This document shows positions 11,356 to 19,311 of a DNA stretch of 34,135 nt, one piece after another. The notes below the pieces were generated by a model. The model ran no database searches. It was not told the origin of the DNA and saw only the letters and a list, made by a program, of their open reading frames with translations. Origin of the DNA: Akkermansia muciniphila (GTDB lineage Bacteria; Verrucomicrobiota; Verrucomicrobiia; Limisphaerales; UBA9464); assembly GCA_945900455.1 (NCBI GenBank), contig CAMDJH010000036.1:1-34135 (forward strand), read 5' to 3'. The translations under genes were made by a program, and so were the position numbers. Each line of letters starts with the position of its first letter. Within the stretch, counting starts at the first letter, position 1.

Positions 11356-11876
11356 ATGAGTCGCGAACCCGTCTCAACGTCGACCGACGCTCGTCTACGG
11401 AAACGAGCACCTGACGCCGGTTTTACGTTGATCGAATTGCTGGTGGTTATTGCGATCATCGCAATTCTCGCGGGAATGCTGCTGCCGGCCTTGGGGCGCG
11501 CGAAAACCAAAGCCCGCGGCATTCAGTGCATCAGCAACCTAAAACAGATCGGCCTCGCCAATTTCATGTACGCGAACGACTACGGCAAGACCCTCCCCTA
11601 TAGCATCGCCGGAAATCTATGGATGCAGACGTTGGTCAACAATTATGCGCAAGTGGACAAAGTTCGAATCTGCCCGGCGGCGCTCTACAAGAAGCAGATA
11701 CCCCGCGGCACAGTCACAACAGCGTGGGTGTGGGGCGGCGATATCAATCCAGCAACCAAAGAGCCTCGATGGACCGGGAGCTATGCGCCGATGGCCATGC
11801 GACGGTCGTTCCGCTCGAACCGCTTTGGGGTCTAACCTGGCATAAAAACTGGCAGGCACCCGCGCAGCGACCGTAA
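11356..11876 (+). pseudogene. Prepilin-like (type II secretion G-type) gene, disrupted
   Basis: The intact part starts at ATG 11356 after AAAGGG and carries the type IV prepilin signature [19 protein letters not shown], to be cut after Gly22, then [24 protein letters not shown]. The open frame ends at 11835 after about 160 residues with an unrelated tail ([15 protein letters not shown]). In another frame, just past the codons for GSYA, lies a typical family C-terminus: [20 protein letters not shown], then NWQAPAQRP and a stop at 11876. The expected block between GSYA and the ADGH motif is absent. I infer an out-of-frame internal deletion. The N-terminal part could still be made as a short membrane-anchored protein. 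Intact relatives lie at 13701-14261 and 24655-25347. Confidence 0.75.
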
Positions 11877-11923
11877 TGGGTCCGCCTCGGTTATTTGCGA
11901 CGGAGTCCTCCGCCTCCCGGAGG

Positions 11924-12772
11924 TCACGACTTGATGTCGCGCATCTGAAAGGCCGCCGCACCGACGGCAAAGAAGGTCAGATTGAAGCCCACGAGCAGGC
12001 TGAGTGATTCGGCCATGCGGGTCCCGGGGGGCGACTGGAGGAACATCCACTGCCAGAGATTGAGGTGGTGCGTGATGAACCACGCCTTGTAATCAGCGAA
12101 CCACGGAATGTTCATAAGGATTGCGTTCACGAACATGACCGACAACGCGACGATGGTGGCCGCAGCCGGCTTCATGTTGAAACACGAGAAGAGGAATGCG
12201 AGGCCCATGATCGTGATGGCCTTCGTCGCGAGGAGGGTGTGCGCGGCCACATAACGCCAAGCTCCCTCCGCGGTGCCGAATACGGCGAAGCCGCCGGCCG
12301 GACCGCTCTCCAATTGGATCGCGAAAAGTCCTCCTTGCGGAAACCAGACCGAGGCGAAAAGCCAGCCGAACAGGCCTAGCATCAACGAGAGCGAAATTGC
12401 GAACACCGCACCGGCCAGCCATTTCAGCGTGAGCAGGCGCAGGCGCGAGATCGGCCGCGCAAGGATCATCCGGAGGGTGCCGTCCTCGGCCTCCTTCGCG
12501 ACGAGATCACCGCCGACCAACGCAACGTAGAGCGGGAGCAGTAGGAACGCGACCGGGATCACCACCTGCGTGGCGATGGTCGTGGCGGTCAGAAACGCCT
12601 CGGCCGGATACCCCCCGCCTTCGAGCGCGCGGCGGATCGCACCGGTCGCCTTCGTGAAGCGGAACATCAGGATCACGGCGTTCTGCGCGAGCAAGAACGC
12701 GCCGAACCCGATGTAGGTTCGCTTCTTGCCGAATAGCTTCCAGAGTTCGTGCTTGAGTTGGAGAAGAAACAC
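11924..12772 (-). CDS. ABC-2 type transporter permease
   Basis: A 282-residue inner-membrane protein starting at a GTG, 11 bases after the ATPase stop. About six hydrophobic segments are visible, including FGAFLLAQNAVILMF, VVIPVAFLLLPLYVALVGG, LAGAVFAISLSLMLGLFGWL, ATIVALSVMFVNAILM and SLLVGFNLTFFAVGAAAF. The segment GGDLVAKEAEDGTLRMILARP is characteristic of ABC-2 permeases, in the cytoplasmic loop that contacts the ATPase. It is the last gene of a four-gene operon and should pair with the ATPase upstream to form an exporter. Substrate unknown; the operon context hints at an envelope function. Confidence 0.88.
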   Translation of the reverse strand: MFLLQLKHELWKLFGKKRTYIGFGAFLLAQNAVILMFRFTKATGAIRRALEGGGYPAEAFLTATTIATQVVIPVAFLLLPLYVALVGGDLVAKEAEDGTLRMILARPISRLRLLTLKWLAGAVFAISLSLMLGLFGWLFASVWFPQGGLFAIQLESGPAGGFAVFGTAEGAWRYVAAHTLLATKAITIMGLAFLFSCFNMKPAAATIVALSVMFVNAILMNIPWFADYKAWFITHHLNLWQWMFLQSPPGTRMAESLSLLVGFNLTFFAVGAAAFQMRDIKS

Positions 12773-12783
12773 GGGGGCGGTGG

Positions 12784-13704
12784 TTAGCGCGTCGCGGTGG
12801 TCGGATCCGTTTGCGCGGCATTCTTCACGAGCGATAGATAAAAATTCTCCAGCGTTTCCTCTTCGCGATGGATCGCGTGGACGGGGAAGCCGAGTTCGAC
12901 CATTCGCTTTACGACCGTGCTCGGGGAAATCCCTTCGGCAAGCGTGAGGAACGCCTCGCCTTCGTGTCCCGCAATCAGTCCATCGCGATGCAGGGCGGCG
13001 CTGGCGGTCGGGAAGTCATCGGTCAGAAGCCGGACGCGATTGCGCGTTCGGGTTGCGTCGGCGAGCGAGCCGTCGAACACCTTCCGGGCCTGATGCAGCA
13101 CGGTGATCCGGCTGCAAAGCTGCTGTACTTCGCTGAGGAGGTGCGACGATAGGAGAATCGTAAGGCCGAGTTCGGCGTGGAGTCGGCGGATCGTTTCGCG
13201 CATCTCATGGATGCCCTCGGGATCGAGTCCGTTAGTTGGTTCGTCGAGGATCAGCAATTCGGGCGCGGGCAGGAGGGCCTGGGCGAGCGCGAGCCGGGCT
13301 CTCATCCCGTGTGAATAGGTGCGGACGGGTGACTTTTCCCGGCCAGTCAAGCCCACCCACGCAACGACCTCCCGGATGCGTTCCGGTGCGACCGACCCGG
13401 TGTAGCCGGCCAGAATCTCCAAATTCCGCCAGCCAGTCAGGTAATCGTAGAAGACGGGAGCTTCGAAGATCGCGCCCACTCGCGCGAGCGCGAGCGACCG
13501 GTTCGAAAACACGTCATGGCCACACACTCGAGCCTCGCCCGAGGTGGGCCAGACTTGCCCGAGGAGCATTCCGATGGTGGTGCTCTTGCCCGCGCCATTG
13601 TGGCCGAGCAGCCCGAACACGATGCCGCGCGGAACATGCAGGTCAAAACCGTCCACCGCGACCCGCTGACCGAAGACCTTGCGAAGTGCCTGGAGTTGGA
13701 TCAT
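12784..13704 (-). CDS. ABC transporter ATP-binding protein
   Basis: A 306-residue ATPase that should energise the adjacent ABC-2 permease. Walker A is GHNGAGKST (residues 34-42), the signature is [16 protein letters not shown] (from residue 130), Walker B is [12 protein letters not shown] (from about 150) with Glu155, and an H-loop follows ([14 protein letters not shown]). The degenerate SHGMR signature and the C-terminal extension of about 80 residues are typical of ATPases that work with ABC-2 permeases. Its ATG overlaps the stop of the prepilin-like gene by four bases (ATGA, 13704-13701), implying translational coupling. Confidence 0.95.
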   Translation of the reverse strand: MIQLQALRKVFGQRVAVDGFDLHVPRGIVFGLLGHNGAGKSTTIGMLLGQVWPTSGEARVCGHDVFSNRSLALARVGAIFEAPVFYDYLTGWRNLEILAGYTGSVAPERIREVVAWVGLTGREKSPVRTYSHGMRARLALAQALLPAPELLILDEPTNGLDPEGIHEMRETIRRLHAELGLTILLSSHLLSEVQQLCSRITVLHQARKVFDGSLADATRTRNRVRLLTDDFPTASAALHRDGLIAGHEGEAFLTLAEGISPSTVVKRMVELGFPVHAIHREEETLENFYLSLVKNAAQTDPTTATR

Positions 13705-14261
13705 GGCGTTCCGGGCTCCGTCTCCAGTGTGAAAAAGGTCTTCACCGCACCGTCGGCGTAAAGGTGGTTCTTACCCTTGCCTTTGCCGCGTGCGGCGTGG
13801 AACTCGGCCTTGTCGCTGAACAGGGCGATCCCGTTCTCCCTCAAGGGCAGGCCCATCACCCGGGCGGCATCGGCACGCTGGCCGTTGAGCAGAAAGTTCC
13901 AGAAATAGCTCGATCCGGTGTCCTCGAAAAACCGCTGCCGATCCGAGGGACAACGCAGCACAGTGGGAGTGCCCAACTGGCGTCCAATGATCTGGTCGAC
14001 GGAGTTGCGAGTGATCGTGTTGGTAGCCTTGCCGCGATTCAGCATCACCGGAAAACGGTTGCCATTGTCATCCAGGTACAGCCGTAGGACCAAGCCGACC
14101 TGCTTGAGATTCGACAAACACGCCGTCGCCCGCGCGCGTTCGGTCGCCTTGCCGGTCGCGGGCAACAGGAACCCGGCAAGCACGGCGATGATCGCGATGC
14201 TCACGAGGAGTTCAATCAGCGTGAAGGCACTCGGCCCGAACCGATGAAGCGGCGGGTTCAT
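13701..14261 (-). CDS. Prepilin-like protein in ABC operon
   Basis: A 186-residue protein with a type IV prepilin-type N-terminus: a short basic leader ending in [22 protein letters not shown], where Glu is the usual +5 residue, followed by a 20-residue hydrophobic helix. The leader lacks the canonical Gly immediately before Phe (Ala instead), which the peptidase may still tolerate. Then come [21 protein letters not shown] and a Cys-containing [10 protein letters not shown], as in pseudopilin-like proteins of Verrucomicrobia and Planctomycetes. The C-terminal [10 protein letters not shown] matches the family's DG motif, so the gene looks complete. It overlaps both neighbours by ATGA, placing it inside an ABC-exporter operon rather than a secretion cluster. 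Confidence 0.88.
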   Translation of the reverse strand: MNPPLHRFGPSAFTLIELLVSIAIIAVLAGFLLPATGKATERARATACLSNLKQVGLVLRLYLDDNGNRFPVMLNRGKATNTITRNSVDQIIGRQLGTPTVLRCPSDRQRFFEDTGSSYFWNFLLNGQRADAARVMGLPLRENGIALFSDKAEFHAARGKGKGKNHLYADGAVKTFFTLETEPGTP

Positions 14262-14875
14262 TCGCTGTGCTGAGGCCGGCCGCTGCGGAAAAGCCGGCCA
14301 GATTCCATGCTTCGCTGCATCTCCTCGAGAACGGGCTGAAGCTCGGCCTTGGTCTCCGCCGAGCCTTGGTCGAGGAACGTCTTCACACCGAGACTTACCA
14401 TCTTATTGCGCAGTTCGAGACTGATTTCGGGCGACGGACTCGTGCCGGCGTCACCCGGTGGTGGTGCCTCGCGCAAGCGGCGGAGCGAGTCCTCAATTGT
14501 CTTGCGTCGCTTGTCTTCCGGCATCTTTTCGAAGGCGAGGAGCATCTGGTTGAAACCAGCGGGCACGGTGAGTTCGAGGAATTCCCCCTTCTCCGCTTCG
14601 TCCATAATGCGGAACCAACCGGCGAATTCCCGATTTAGGCGCGCGGCGCGGCGGTCCTCGGGCGACAGCGCGTTGAGCATCGCCGCCAGCCTGCGCAGGG
14701 CTTGACGGCGTGCTTCCGGCGACAGCTTGGCGAAGTCCACGCCGCGCAGATAGGCGCGGACTTTCTCGGGTGTGCTCCGGAGGTGTCGCGCAACCGCAAA
14801 GCCGGCGAGGGCGAGAGCCCACGCGAGCGCCAGGGCGGCCAGGGCGATGATCAGCGGGCGGCGTCGAGGCGACAT
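14258..14875 (-). CDS. Membrane-anchored helical protein, unknown
   Basis: About 205 residues from ATG 14875 (a GTG at 14902 would add nine). RRRPL and a hydrophobic segment ([21 protein letters not shown]) form an N-terminal anchor. The rest is hydrophilic and probably mostly helical, with repeated elements [39 protein letters not shown] and [17 protein letters not shown] that resemble each other, then a Pro-rich linker and a final helical piece ending near [10 protein letters not shown]. The repeats recall periplasmic helical proteins with 'L-[ST]-P-E-x-R' caps, but I make no family claim. First gene of the four-gene operon; its stop overlaps the next start by ATGA. No catalytic residues are evident. 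Confidence 0.75.
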   Translation of the reverse strand: MSPRRRPLIIALAALALAWALALAGFAVARHLRSTPEKVRAYLRGVDFAKLSPEARRQALRRLAAMLNALSPEDRRAARLNREFAGWFRIMDEAEKGEFLELTVPAGFNQMLLAFEKMPEDKRRKTIEDSLRRLREAPPPGDAGTSPSPEISLELRNKMVSLGVKTFLDQGSAETKAELQPVLEEMQRSMESGRLFRSGRPQHSE

Positions 14876-15149
14876 TACGAGCGAACCTAGGGTAACCCGC
14901 ACTCCGGTTCAAGGGCGGTGCCCGAGTGCGGGCGCATCCAGGTGTGGGACAAAAATCTGATTCCGTTGAAAAGCAGGCTGTTTTTTGGCATTCGATGTCC
15001 AGGAACCGATTGGGCGAGTCCGTTCTGAATGCCGTTGGCCCAAAACAGCCCGACCTCGTCACGAACCACGCCTCATTGCCCTGTCGCAGGTTACTCTTGA
15101 GAGATCCATCGAAACCGGAGAACGTACACCGTCCCTCAGATTGAAGCCT

Positions 15150-15869
15150 ATGAACATCCGTCTCGTTGGTACTCGTCCTCTCCCGTGGCTCCGTGCCTCG
15201 CTGCCGTTGCTCCTGGGCACGGCATTGCTGATCCCTCGCATCGCGGTTGCCGCCGACGGGTTGCGGGTCGGGTCGGCCGCGGTGGATCTCGAAGCGGACG
15301 ACTCGATGATTATCGCCGGGGGCATTGAAGGCGGGCGGGCCAAAGGCCAGGAGGGCAAGCTTCGATGCGTCGCCGTGGTGATCGAGAAAGACGATGCGCG
15401 CGTGGCCATCGTCGCGTGCGATGTGCTCATGCTGACGCGACGCTCGCTCGATCCCGTGATGGCGGAAATTCAGCAACGATTTGGCATTCCGCCCAGCCAT
15501 ACGCTGATCAACTGCACCCACACTCACCATGTGCCGAGTACCATGAAAGTCCATGACTACGGTCCGGATGAGGTGTTCACGCGGCGGGTGCAGGCTATTC
15601 GCATTGGCGATATCGCGCTCGTGGGCGTTCCGGCGGAATACTTCACCCAGCTTGGCATCGACATTAAGAACCGCTCTCCGTTTCGTTACACCTATGTCGC
15701 CGAGCTCGCCAACGACTGGATCGGTTACCTGCCCAATCTGGAAGCTCACAAGTTGGGAGGTTACCAGGTATGGACCGGGTTGCAGTCCTACACCGAGCCC
15801 GGGACCGGCGAACGCATTGCCGATGAGGCCGTCCGTTTGCTCAAGGAACTCGCGCGGGAAGATCCCTGA
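15150..15869 (+). CDS. Ceramidase-like protein with missing middle
   Basis: A 239-residue exported protein that looks like the two ends of a neutral/alkaline ceramidase-family protein joined together. The start at 15150 opens a signal peptide (MNIRLVG…LLIPRIAVA, cleavage before ADG). The N-terminal part, VGSAAVDLEADDSMIIAGGI through INCTHTHHVPST, contains the metal-site His motif of the family. Directly after DEVFTRRV comes the C-terminal part, AIRIGDIALVGVPAEYFTQL, VAELANDWIGYLP, GGYQVWTG and EPGTGERIADEA. Family members are about 430-470 residues; roughly 200 central residues, where the catalytic serine region lies, are absent, near 15585-15595. The reading frame is kept. It is probably inactive as an amidase. 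A long minus-strand open frame here is only a shadow. Confidence 0.75.
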   Translation: MNIRLVGTRPLPWLRASLPLLLGTALLIPRIAVAADGLRVGSAAVDLEADDSMIIAGGIEGGRAKGQEGKLRCVAVVIEKDDARVAIVACDVLMLTRRSLDPVMAEIQQRFGIPPSHTLINCTHTHHVPSTMKVHDYGPDEVFTRRVQAIRIGDIALVGVPAEYFTQLGIDIKNRSPFRYTYVAELANDWIGYLPNLEAHKLGGYQVWTGLQSYTEPGTGERIADEAVRLLKELAREDP

Positions 15870-16068
15870 ACCCTCACCCTTTCCCTGCCGGCAGAGAGGA
15901 CCGGGACACAGCGAGCGTTCGTAAGCTCGATTTTGGAGTGCGCCTCGTTCAGAAGGCGCCGGCCGGCATGAGTGAGTCGAACACGGAATCGGGATAATTT
16001 GAGAACTCAGTGAATCCAATCGGAGTTGCCCTCGGTGAACAACCTGTCGTTGTTTGGAGCCGTCCGGG

Positions 16069-16097
16069 TTGCCTTCCATCCGCCGGACGGGTAGCAT
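16069..16097 (+). promoter_or_regulatory. Candidate promoter for coiled-coil pair
   Basis: TTGCCT (16069-16074) and TAGCAT (16092-16097) are separated by 17 bases, each matching four of six sigma-70 consensus positions. Transcription would begin two or three bases before the ATG at 16107, which would give a leaderless message; no ribosome-binding site is visible there. An inverted repeat GTCCGG/CCGGAC (16062-16067 and 16083-16088) straddles the -35 box and could be an operator. Confidence 0.35.
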
Positions 16098-16106
16098 CCG
16101 CGGATC

Positions 16107-16832
16107 ATGGCGCTGGACGACACCGATTTTGTTGATCGTGACTATCAGGCGACGCGAGCTGCGGGAGTGGGTCTTGCCTCCGGTGGTCTTGCCAGCGCGA
16201 GTTCCGGCGGTGCCGCGAACGCTCTTCCGGCGGGTGTTGCGCCGCATTCCGATTTGCTGCGTCGAGCGCCGACCCGGGAGGAGCTCGATTCCCAATTGAC
16301 TGCCACCCAGCAGCAACTTGCCAAACTGCGCGAGACCCAGGAACAGCTCGAACGGGCGCGCACCGCTGTCGAAGACCTGCGTCGGCGTCGATCCGAATTT
16401 CAGGCAGGCCGCGATGAACTGCGCCAGCACCTGGGGCGGGGCGTTGGTTTGCTGGAAAAGGCCGAGTTTGAAAGCCGGCGGGATGCGGAACAGCTGGGTC
16501 GGAGTTTGAGTGGGCTCAAAGAGGCGCAGGCTTTGATTGAGAATCTGGACGAGCAGAAGTGGACGGATGCCGACTGGGAGCAGCAGTTGGGTCAGGCACT
16601 GACCACCATCGAAAACGCACGCATGGAGTGGAACAGTGCGCGCCTCAAGTGGCCAATCTTAGACGGGAAGTCCACGCAACGCGCCGATCCACTGGCGTCC
16701 GCCGGTCCAGTAACCGGAATGACCGACCTCCCCTTTTTCAAACTTTGCCGCTTGGGGTTGGGATTGACTTGGCCATTGCTAGTGCTGGGAGTCGCAGCGG
16801 TGGTCGTAGTGATACTTTTGTGGCGGCGTTGA
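16107..16832 (+). CDS. Coiled-coil protein, C-terminal membrane anchor
   Basis: A 241-residue protein of no recognised family. The first 50 residues are Ala/Gly/Ser-rich and likely disordered. About residues 57-170 show a strong coiled-coil pattern (QLTATQQQLAKLRETQEQLE, RARTAVEDLRRRRSEFQ, DELRQHLGRGVGLLEKAEFE). After a short linker, a single hydrophobic segment near the end (LGLTWPLLVLGVAAVVVVIL) is followed by WRR, the layout of a tail-anchored protein with its bulk in the cytoplasm. It is followed after ten bases by a second protein with the same architecture, so the two may act together. Function unknown; scaffolding at the membrane is a guess. Confidence 0.75.
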   Translation: MALDDTDFVDRDYQATRAAGVGLASGGLASASSGGAANALPAGVAPHSDLLRRAPTREELDSQLTATQQQLAKLRETQEQLERARTAVEDLRRRRSEFQAGRDELRQHLGRGVGLLEKAEFESRRDAEQLGRSLSGLKEAQALIENLDEQKWTDADWEQQLGQALTTIENARMEWNSARLKWPILDGKSTQRADPLASAGPVTGMTDLPFFKLCRLGLGLTWPLLVLGVAAVVVVILLWRR

Positions 16833-16842
16833 GGAATCCTCC

Positions 16843-17394
16843 ATGACATTTTTCGCAAGCAAACCGGATCCGTTGGCCGATCGGTCGAAGCGGCTGGCTC
16901 AGGAGATTGCTCGTCTCAAACGGGAGATCGCTTCGCTCAATGCGGCGGCAACTCCCGCTGCAACGCCTCGGTTGCGCTCGACCGCGTTCGGAGACGTGAT
17001 TCGCCGACCCTCGATTGGAGAAATCCCCCCGGAAAAGGCCTTACCCCCGTCCCCGAGAGGGGTGCGTTCGAGCCGATCAGACCGCTCCGCACGTCCGGCA
17101 CTCACCCATCCGGCGATTGCTCCGGCCGATCCGCGTGATCCTCACTATAACGAACTCGGGGTTCGAAAGTACGACCTGCTCACCGCCTGGAAGCGATTGA
17201 AGGGGCATCTGCGAGGGCCAACTTCGAATAATCCCCGCATGGTGAACTACCTGGCTGCGGGAAGTATTCAAGGGTTACGGACGCTACGTTACGAACGGCG
17301 GGTGGCGCGCAATCGGTTTCTAGCCTTCTTTGTTCTGCTCCTCGCGATCCTTTGGGGCCTTGCATTTACTTGGTTTCGACAACAAGCCCGCTAA
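16843..17394 (+). CDS. Second small coiled-coil, tail-anchored protein
   Basis: 183 residues, unrecognised. A short N-terminal coiled coil (SKRLAQEIARLKREIASLNA), a Pro/Ser/Arg-rich middle, a conserved-looking block (DPHYNELGVRKYDLLTAWKR, then LKGHLRGPTSNNPRMVNYLA), and a C-terminal membrane segment (FLAFFVLLLAILWGLAFTWF) followed by RQQAR. A GAGGA overlapping the upstream gene's stop lies eight bases before the ATG, so it is translated from the same message as the preceding gene. The shared build with the upstream protein suggests a complex. The terminator at 17529-17564 closes the unit. Confidence 0.75.
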   Translation: MTFFASKPDPLADRSKRLAQEIARLKREIASLNAAATPAATPRLRSTAFGDVIRRPSIGEIPPEKALPPSPRGVRSSRSDRSARPALTHPAIAPADPRDPHYNELGVRKYDLLTAWKRLKGHLRGPTSNNPRMVNYLAAGSIQGLRTLRYERRVARNRFLAFFVLLLAILWGLAFTWFRQQAR

Positions 17395-17495
17395 ACCCCG
17401 GTTACTGGATCTCCGATATCGTTATTTATTTCACTTCCGAGTGAAATTTGTGAATATGAGTTTGACGAAATCCGGTCTTTTTGTAGCGTTGGCTT

Positions 17496-17564
17496 GCTGA
17501 AGAGGTTTTAGCCTCGGTTCCTCCTGAGCCCGGTGGGCGGTCGCAAGACTCCACCGGGTTTTTT
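17496..17564 (+). ncRNA. Candidate small RNA
   Basis: The sequence TTGACG (17462-17467), 16 bases, TAGCGT (17484-17489) could be a promoter. A transcript from about 17496 would carry a small hairpin (GAGG…CCTC, 17502-17515) and end at the strong terminator at 17529-17564, giving about 69 bases. No open frame fits. It may equally be only the 3' trailer of the coiled-coil operon. It matches no RNA family I know. Confidence 0.2.
17529..17564 (+). terminator. Intrinsic terminator
   Basis: CCCGGTGG (17529-17536) pairs perfectly with CCACCGGG (17551-17558) and is followed at once by six T residues (17559-17564). It ends the coiled-coil gene pair on the plus strand and prevents read-through into the convergent miaA. 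Confidence 0.9.
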
Positions 17565-17617
17565 CGTCGCTGAACTCACTTGCGAGCATGCCCTTCCGTA
17601 ACGACTGACCGCACGGT

Positions 17618-18607
17618 CTACGAAATGCCCGCCGGCGGACCGGTCGGACGGGAGATCTTCTTCCGCGCTAAGTGTTGGATCAAGGTGTCGGTCACTTCGG
17701 ACGTCTCCGTCGTGCGTCCCACTTCAATCCATTCGCAATCCATCTGCCCGCGGAACCAAGTGAGTTGCCGCTTGGCGAACTGGCGGGTGCGAATCTTGAC
17801 CAACTCCTTGGTTTCGCAAATCCCCCGGAGCCCACCGAGATGTTCCGCAACCTGTCGGTAGCCGATCGCCTGGAGTGCCGTCGGGTTCGTCGCAAGACCG
17901 ATGCCTAGTAGTCGCTCCGTCTCCTCGACAAGCCCCTTGGCGAACATCTCGTCCACGCGGCGGACGATGCGTTCGTGGAGATCGCTGCGGTCCCGAATCA
18001 GTCCGAAGCAACGTCCGGCAAGATCCGCAGGAATTTCCCCCCAGCGTGCTCGTTGCGAGGAAAAGGGCTGACCGGTAAGACGAATAACCTCGACCGCTCG
18101 CCCGACCCGCCGCCGGTTGTGTCGATCAATCTCAGCGAACGTTACTGGATCGCGTCGTGCGAGTTCGTCCAGCAGGCTTTCGAGGGGCGTCATGGCGAGT
18201 TCCGCCCGTAGGGTGGGATCCGCCGGGGGAGCCGACCCAAGCCCGCCAAGCCAAGCACTAAAATAGAGTCCCGTTCCGCCACAAAAGATTGGCACCTGAC
18301 CGCGCGCCTGAATGGCCGCAACCGCGGCCCGGGCGAGGATTACGAAACGGGCCGCATCGAAGGACTCCGTCAGTTTCGCGACATCCACGAGGTGATGTCG
18401 GATGCGGGCCTGTTCGACGATGCTGGGTTTCGCTGTTCCAATATCCAGGCCCCGGTACACCTGCATCGAGTCCACCGAGACGATTTCGCCCCCCAGGCGC
18501 TCCGCCAACTCCAGTGCCACCGCGGACTTGCCGGAGGCCGTCGGCCCCAGGATCAGGACAGGTGCCAAAGCGAGCCCCTTGGAAGGGGGCGTGGATTGGC
18601 TGTCCAT
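17618..18607 (-). CDS. miaA: tRNA dimethylallyltransferase
   Basis: A 329-residue cytoplasmic enzyme that transfers a dimethylallyl group to N6 of adenosine 37 in tRNAs reading UNN codons. The P-loop GPTASGKS (residues 21-28) is followed by the family signature GGEIVSVDSMQVYRGLDIGT and AKPS, then GGTGLYFSAWLGGL, TFAEIDRHNRRRVGRAVEVI and the C-terminal GYRQVAEHLGG and IRTRQFAKRQLTWFRG motifs. Length is normal. Its start follows the lspA stop by two bases, so the two form an lspA-miaA operon on the minus strand. No ribosome-binding site is evident; translation is probably coupled to lspA. Confidence 0.97.
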   Translation of the reverse strand: MDSQSTPPSKGLALAPVLILGPTASGKSAVALELAERLGGEIVSVDSMQVYRGLDIGTAKPSIVEQARIRHHLVDVAKLTESFDAARFVILARAAVAAIQARGQVPIFCGGTGLYFSAWLGGLGSAPPADPTLRAELAMTPLESLLDELARRDPVTFAEIDRHNRRRVGRAVEVIRLTGQPFSSQRARWGEIPADLAGRCFGLIRDRSDLHERIVRRVDEMFAKGLVEETERLLGIGLATNPTALQAIGYRQVAEHLGGLRGICETKELVKIRTRQFAKRQLTWFRGQMDCEWIEVGRTTETSEVTDTLIQHLARKKISRPTGPPAGIS

Positions 18608-18609
18608 CG

Positions 18610-19203
18610 TCAGGACCCGAACGGAGCTGCGGCGGTGTTGGGACGTTCCAGCAGCGAGAGGAGGATCAGAAATCCGACGCCCGTGCAGATCGCGCTGTCA
18701 GCCACGTTGAAGGCTGGGAATCCCATTTCATGGCCGCCCCGTGAGTGAAGGTGAAAATAGAGAAAATCGACGACGTGCTGTCGTGACGGAACCAGCCGGT
18801 CGAGTAGATTTCCCGAGATTCCGCCGAATAAGAGGCCCAGCGCCATTTGCCCGGTTATTCGCCCGGAATCAAATCGACTTCGGAAAACCCAGAGCAACAC
18901 CAGGGCAATCGCGGAGACGGCGGCGAGAGCCAGGTTATTTCCCCGGAACATACTCCAGGCAGATCCCGTGTTGCCCCAGTGGACGAGATTGAAGAATCCA
19001 TCGATGACGATTCTCTCCGAGCCATAGGGGAGCGTTCGCTCCACGATCCATTTCGTCAGTTGATCGAGCGCCAATATAATCGCTCCTAAAGAGAGAATTC
19101 TCACGTTATCCGAAGTGGCGGCGGCAAGCACCCGGACACCCGCCGCGGGCGGAACCGTGGCCGCAACGATTGGACCGGCGGGTTGAGTGGGGTCGGACTT
19201 CAC
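18610..19203 (-). CDS. lspA: Lipoprotein signal peptidase II
   Basis: An inner-membrane aspartyl protease that cleaves signal peptides of lipid-modified prolipoproteins. All family blocks are visible: DQLTK, NTGSAWSMF, GGISGNLLDRL, VVDFLYFHL with the first catalytic Asp, and FNVADSAI with the second. Four hydrophobic segments fit the usual topology. The frame is open to 19353, but that start would overlap the divergent glycosylase gene. I take GTG 19203, giving 197 residues; the extra 30 or so before the first helix are Pro/Ala-rich and longer than usual, so the true start could be further in. Predicted clients in this window include the proteins at 2960-4387 and 32246-32479. Confidence 0.93.
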   Translation of the reverse strand: MKSDPTQPAGPIVAATVPPAAGVRVLAAATSDNVRILSLGAIILALDQLTKWIVERTLPYGSERIVIDGFFNLVHWGNTGSAWSMFRGNNLALAAVSAIALVLLWVFRSRFDSGRITGQMALGLLFGGISGNLLDRLVPSRQHVVDFLYFHLHSRGGHEMGFPAFNVADSAICTGVGFLILLSLLERPNTAAAPFGS

Positions 19204-19311
19204 AGGATAAGTTGGCTCAGGTTCCAGCACGCGGGACGACACTAGTGTCAACCGACGCCTGTGAGCAACCTGAGCTTGGCACGAGACATCCCGTAGGCCA
19301 ATGCTTCTGCC

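Noticed and set aside
14493..16430. A 645-codon open frame on the minus strand
   Set aside because: It lies antisense to the ceramidase-like gene and overlaps the first operon gene in another frame; composition is Arg/Gly-rich with no motif, as expected for a shadow in GC-rich DNA.
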